A stretch of 7,853 bases of DNA from Prevotella sp. UBA6387 (lineage in GTDB: Bacteria; Bacteroidota; Bacteroidia; Bacteroidales; Bacteroidaceae). Below the pieces are notes generated by a model. It ran no database searches. It was not told where the DNA came from and saw only the letters and a list, made by a program, of their open reading frames with translations. Below are positions 6,780 to 7,853 of the stretch, piece by piece (position 1 is the first letter of the stretch; the number at the start of each line of letters is the position of its first letter). The DNA lies in assembly GCA_002437565.1 (NCBI GenBank), contig DJQL01000035.1, forward strand, positions 31,683 through 39,535. The letters run 5' to 3'. A program made the translations under genes and the position numbers.

Positions 6780-6935
6780 ATACAAAATCAGCAAACAATT
6801 GCTATACACGCAATACTATTTTTGTTTTTGTCTCAAAAATGCCAGTTTTGGCACATTAATTTGTTTCAAATTTGGCACGAAAGCGTGATATATGTGGTAT
6901 ATAGAGATAATTCGTAAATATTTAGCAGATATTTG
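6780..6935. other. Divergent intergenic region with short repeats
   Basis: No protein gene is supported here; the short frames are non-coding in appearance. The word TTTGGCAC occurs twice exactly 24 bases apart (6847-6854 and 6871-6878). The first copy also forms the inverted repeat TGCCA/TGGCA (6840-6844 with 6849-6853). The second runs into the small palindrome CACG-AAAG-CGTG (6875-6886). Repeats spaced about two helical turns apart between divergent promoters could be a binding site for a regulator. Role unproven. Confidence 0.3.
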
Positions 6936-6967
6936 TTTGGTGGTCTCGTGGGAAAATAGTAGATTTA
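6936..6967 (+). promoter_or_regulatory. Promoter of the Rpn-family nuclease gene
   Basis: TTTG at 6936-6939, an exact 20-base spacer, then TAGATTTA at 6960-6967 (7 of 8 with TAnnTTTG allowing the free positions) give the best-spaced Bacteroidetes promoter in the window. Transcription would start near 6973, leaving about 33 bases of A-rich leader before the ATG at 7006. Confidence 0.6.
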
Positions 6968-7005
6968 CAGCCTCAAAGTTATTGCGCGTAAAAGATAAAA
7001 CAACT

Positions 7006-7853
7006 ATGCAGGATAATTACATACGATTCGATTGGGCAATGAAACGCTTGCTTCGCGATAAGGCAAACTATGTTGTCTTAGAAGGCTTTTTGGCTTCGCT
7101 ATTGGGCAAGAGTTTCAAGATACATCGTTTCTTGGAGAGTGAAGGCAACCAAGAGGACGAGGAAGATAAATACAACCGAGTGGACATCCTGGCGGAAAGC
7201 GAGGATGGCGAGCTTTGTATCATAGAAGTGCAAAACAGTCGTGAGCTTTCTTATTTTCACCGTATGCTCTATGGTGTGTCTAAAGCTATCACCGAGTACA
7301 TAGGTTTAGGGAAGCCCTACGAAGAGGTGCGTAAGGTGTACTCGATCAACATAGTTTATTTTGAGCTTGGTCAGGGCAAAGATTATGTTTACCATGGAAA
7401 GACGGAGTTTGTCGGGCTTCACCAGCCACACGATACCTTGAAATTGTCGGTACGCCAAAATGAGAAGTTTTTTGGCAACAAAGAGCCAGACTTGCTGAAA
7501 AGAAAAGCGGCGAGCGATTTGTTTCCAGAGTATTATGTGCTAAGAGTGAACGACTTTGACAAAGTGGCAACGACTCCACTTGACGAGTGGATAGAGTTCC
7601 TTAAGACTGGTAATATAAGTGCCAAGGCTAAGGCGGCAGGTTTGCCAGAGGCTCGTGAACGCTTGCGGGTAGATGCTCTTTCCGATAAGGACAAGCAGGC
7701 TTATTATCGCCATATGGAGTCGGTGAGGCATATGAAGAGCCTTTTCGACACAAGTCGTGACGAAGGTTATGAGGAGGGCATGGATATGGGACTTGCCAAA
7801 GGACTTGCCAAAGGACTTGCCAAGGGACTTGCCGAGGGTCTTGCTAAGGGTCG
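7006..7853 (+). CDS. Rpn / PD-(D/E)XK nuclease family putative transposase, 3'-truncated
   Basis: The frame is open from the ATG at 7006 to the window edge: 282 complete codons with no stop. It belongs to the Rpn/PDDEXK_2 family, annotated as recombination-promoting nuclease or putative transposase; E. coli Rpn proteins are DNA endonucleases that raise RecA-independent recombination. The family opening is visible as FDWAMKRLLRDK (8-19). The nuclease core is RVDILAE (58-64) with metal ligand D60, then IIEVQ (72-76) with E74 and the family's Q76 replacing the usual lysine. It is followed by the conserved SYFHRMLYGVSKAI helix (82-95) and the strand YSINIVYFEL. The C-terminal helical region (LSDKDKQAYYRHM, about 225-237) leads into EGYEEGMDMGLAKG and then GLAK repeats. 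No inverted repeats marking an insertion element are seen around it. In Bacteroidetes such genes are abundant in paralogous copies. The ATG follows a well-spaced promoter. Family call firm; biological role inferred. Confidence 0.88.
   Translation, partial: MQDNYIRFDWAMKRLLRDKANYVVLEGFLASLLGKSFKIHRFLESEGNQEDEEDKYNRVDILAESEDGELCIIEVQNSRELSYFHRMLYGVSKAITEYIGLGKPYEEVRKVYSINIVYFELGQGKDYVYHGKTEFVGLHQPHDTLKLSVRQNEKFFGNKEPDLLKRKAASDLFPEYYVLRVNDFDKVATTPLDEWIEFLKTGNISAKAKAAGLPEARERLRVDALSDKDKQAYYRHMESVRHMKSLFDTSRDEGYEEGMDMGLAKGLAKGLAKGLAEGLAKG
7789..7853 (+). repeat. 12-bp in-frame tandem repeat encoding GLA(K/E)
   Basis: Five full copies of a 12-base unit run from 7789 to 7848, with a sixth beginning at the edge. 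The first two are GGACTTGCCAAA; the next two differ at one or two positions in the last codon (AAG, GAG); the fifth is GGTCTTGCTAAG. Each encodes Gly-Leu-Ala-Lys or Gly-Leu-Ala-Glu. Because the unit is a multiple of three, copy-number change would lengthen or shorten the tail without a frameshift. Total copy number is unknown because the array leaves the window. Confidence 0.92.

Noticed and set aside
6454..6780. Plus-strand reading frame of 108 codons across the divergent intergenic region
   Set aside because: Composition is unlike a real protein, it overlaps the transferase start and the hairpins, and no promoter or start context supports it.
6849..6864. Possible sigma-54 (-24/-12) promoter at TGGCAC followed by TTTGT
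   Set aside because: The TGGCAC half is good but the -12 half lacks the required GC of TTGC at the right spacing, and a better-spaced housekeeping promoter exists at 6936-6967.
7006..7853. Insertion sequence carrying the Rpn-family gene
   Set aside because: Despite the 'transposase' label of the family, no terminal inverted repeats or target duplications are visible upstream, and the 3' end is outside the window.

Overview
The window looks like chromosomal DNA from a Bacteroidales bacterium, most plausibly a Prevotella/Segatella-type or Bacteroides-type organism. The promoters carry the Bacteroidetes -7 element TAnnTTTG. Start codons are preceded by A/T-rich leaders with no Shine-Dalgarno sequence. 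The gene families (YidE-like AspT-family transporter, two-domain ThrE exporter, secreted nitroreductase, EptA-like transferase, PD-(D/E)XK 'transposase' nuclease) are all common in that group. The genus is an inference; there is no rRNA or other marker gene here.

Layout: (1) Bases 1-432 are the 3' end of rsgA, a ribosome-assembly GTPase, followed by a very strong nested hairpin that should terminate its transcript. (2) Bases 593-3833 hold a promoter and a tight two-gene operon: an AspT/YidE-type transporter with two central RCK_C domains, then, one base later, a two-domain ThrE-type threonine/serine exporter. Together they look like an amino-acid or small-carboxylate efflux unit. (3) A bidirectional terminator at about 3934-3976 separates this operon from the convergent minus-strand genes. 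(4) On the minus strand, reading leftward from 6455, come a phosphoethanolamine-transferase-like membrane sulfatase-fold enzyme (6455-4686) and a signal-peptide-bearing nitroreductase (4608-3979) with its own promoter and a perfect 10-bp palindrome just upstream. (5) The 550-base divergent intergenic region 6456-7005 contains no convincing protein gene but is rich in structure: a minus-strand -7 element, a 7-bp palindrome, a terminator-like hairpin and a pair of mutually exclusive stems just before the transferase start. It may be a regulated leader or a small RNA. (6) Base 7006 to the right edge is a 3'-truncated Rpn/PD-(D/E)XK family nuclease with its own promoter. Its C-terminus has entered a 12-bp in-frame tandem repeat encoding GLA(K/E) units when the window ends.

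Most of the window is ordinary housekeeping and envelope/transport content. The parts most worth a second look are the structured 6470-6780 leader and the tandem-repeat tail of the Rpn-family gene. I see no convincing new multi-gene system.
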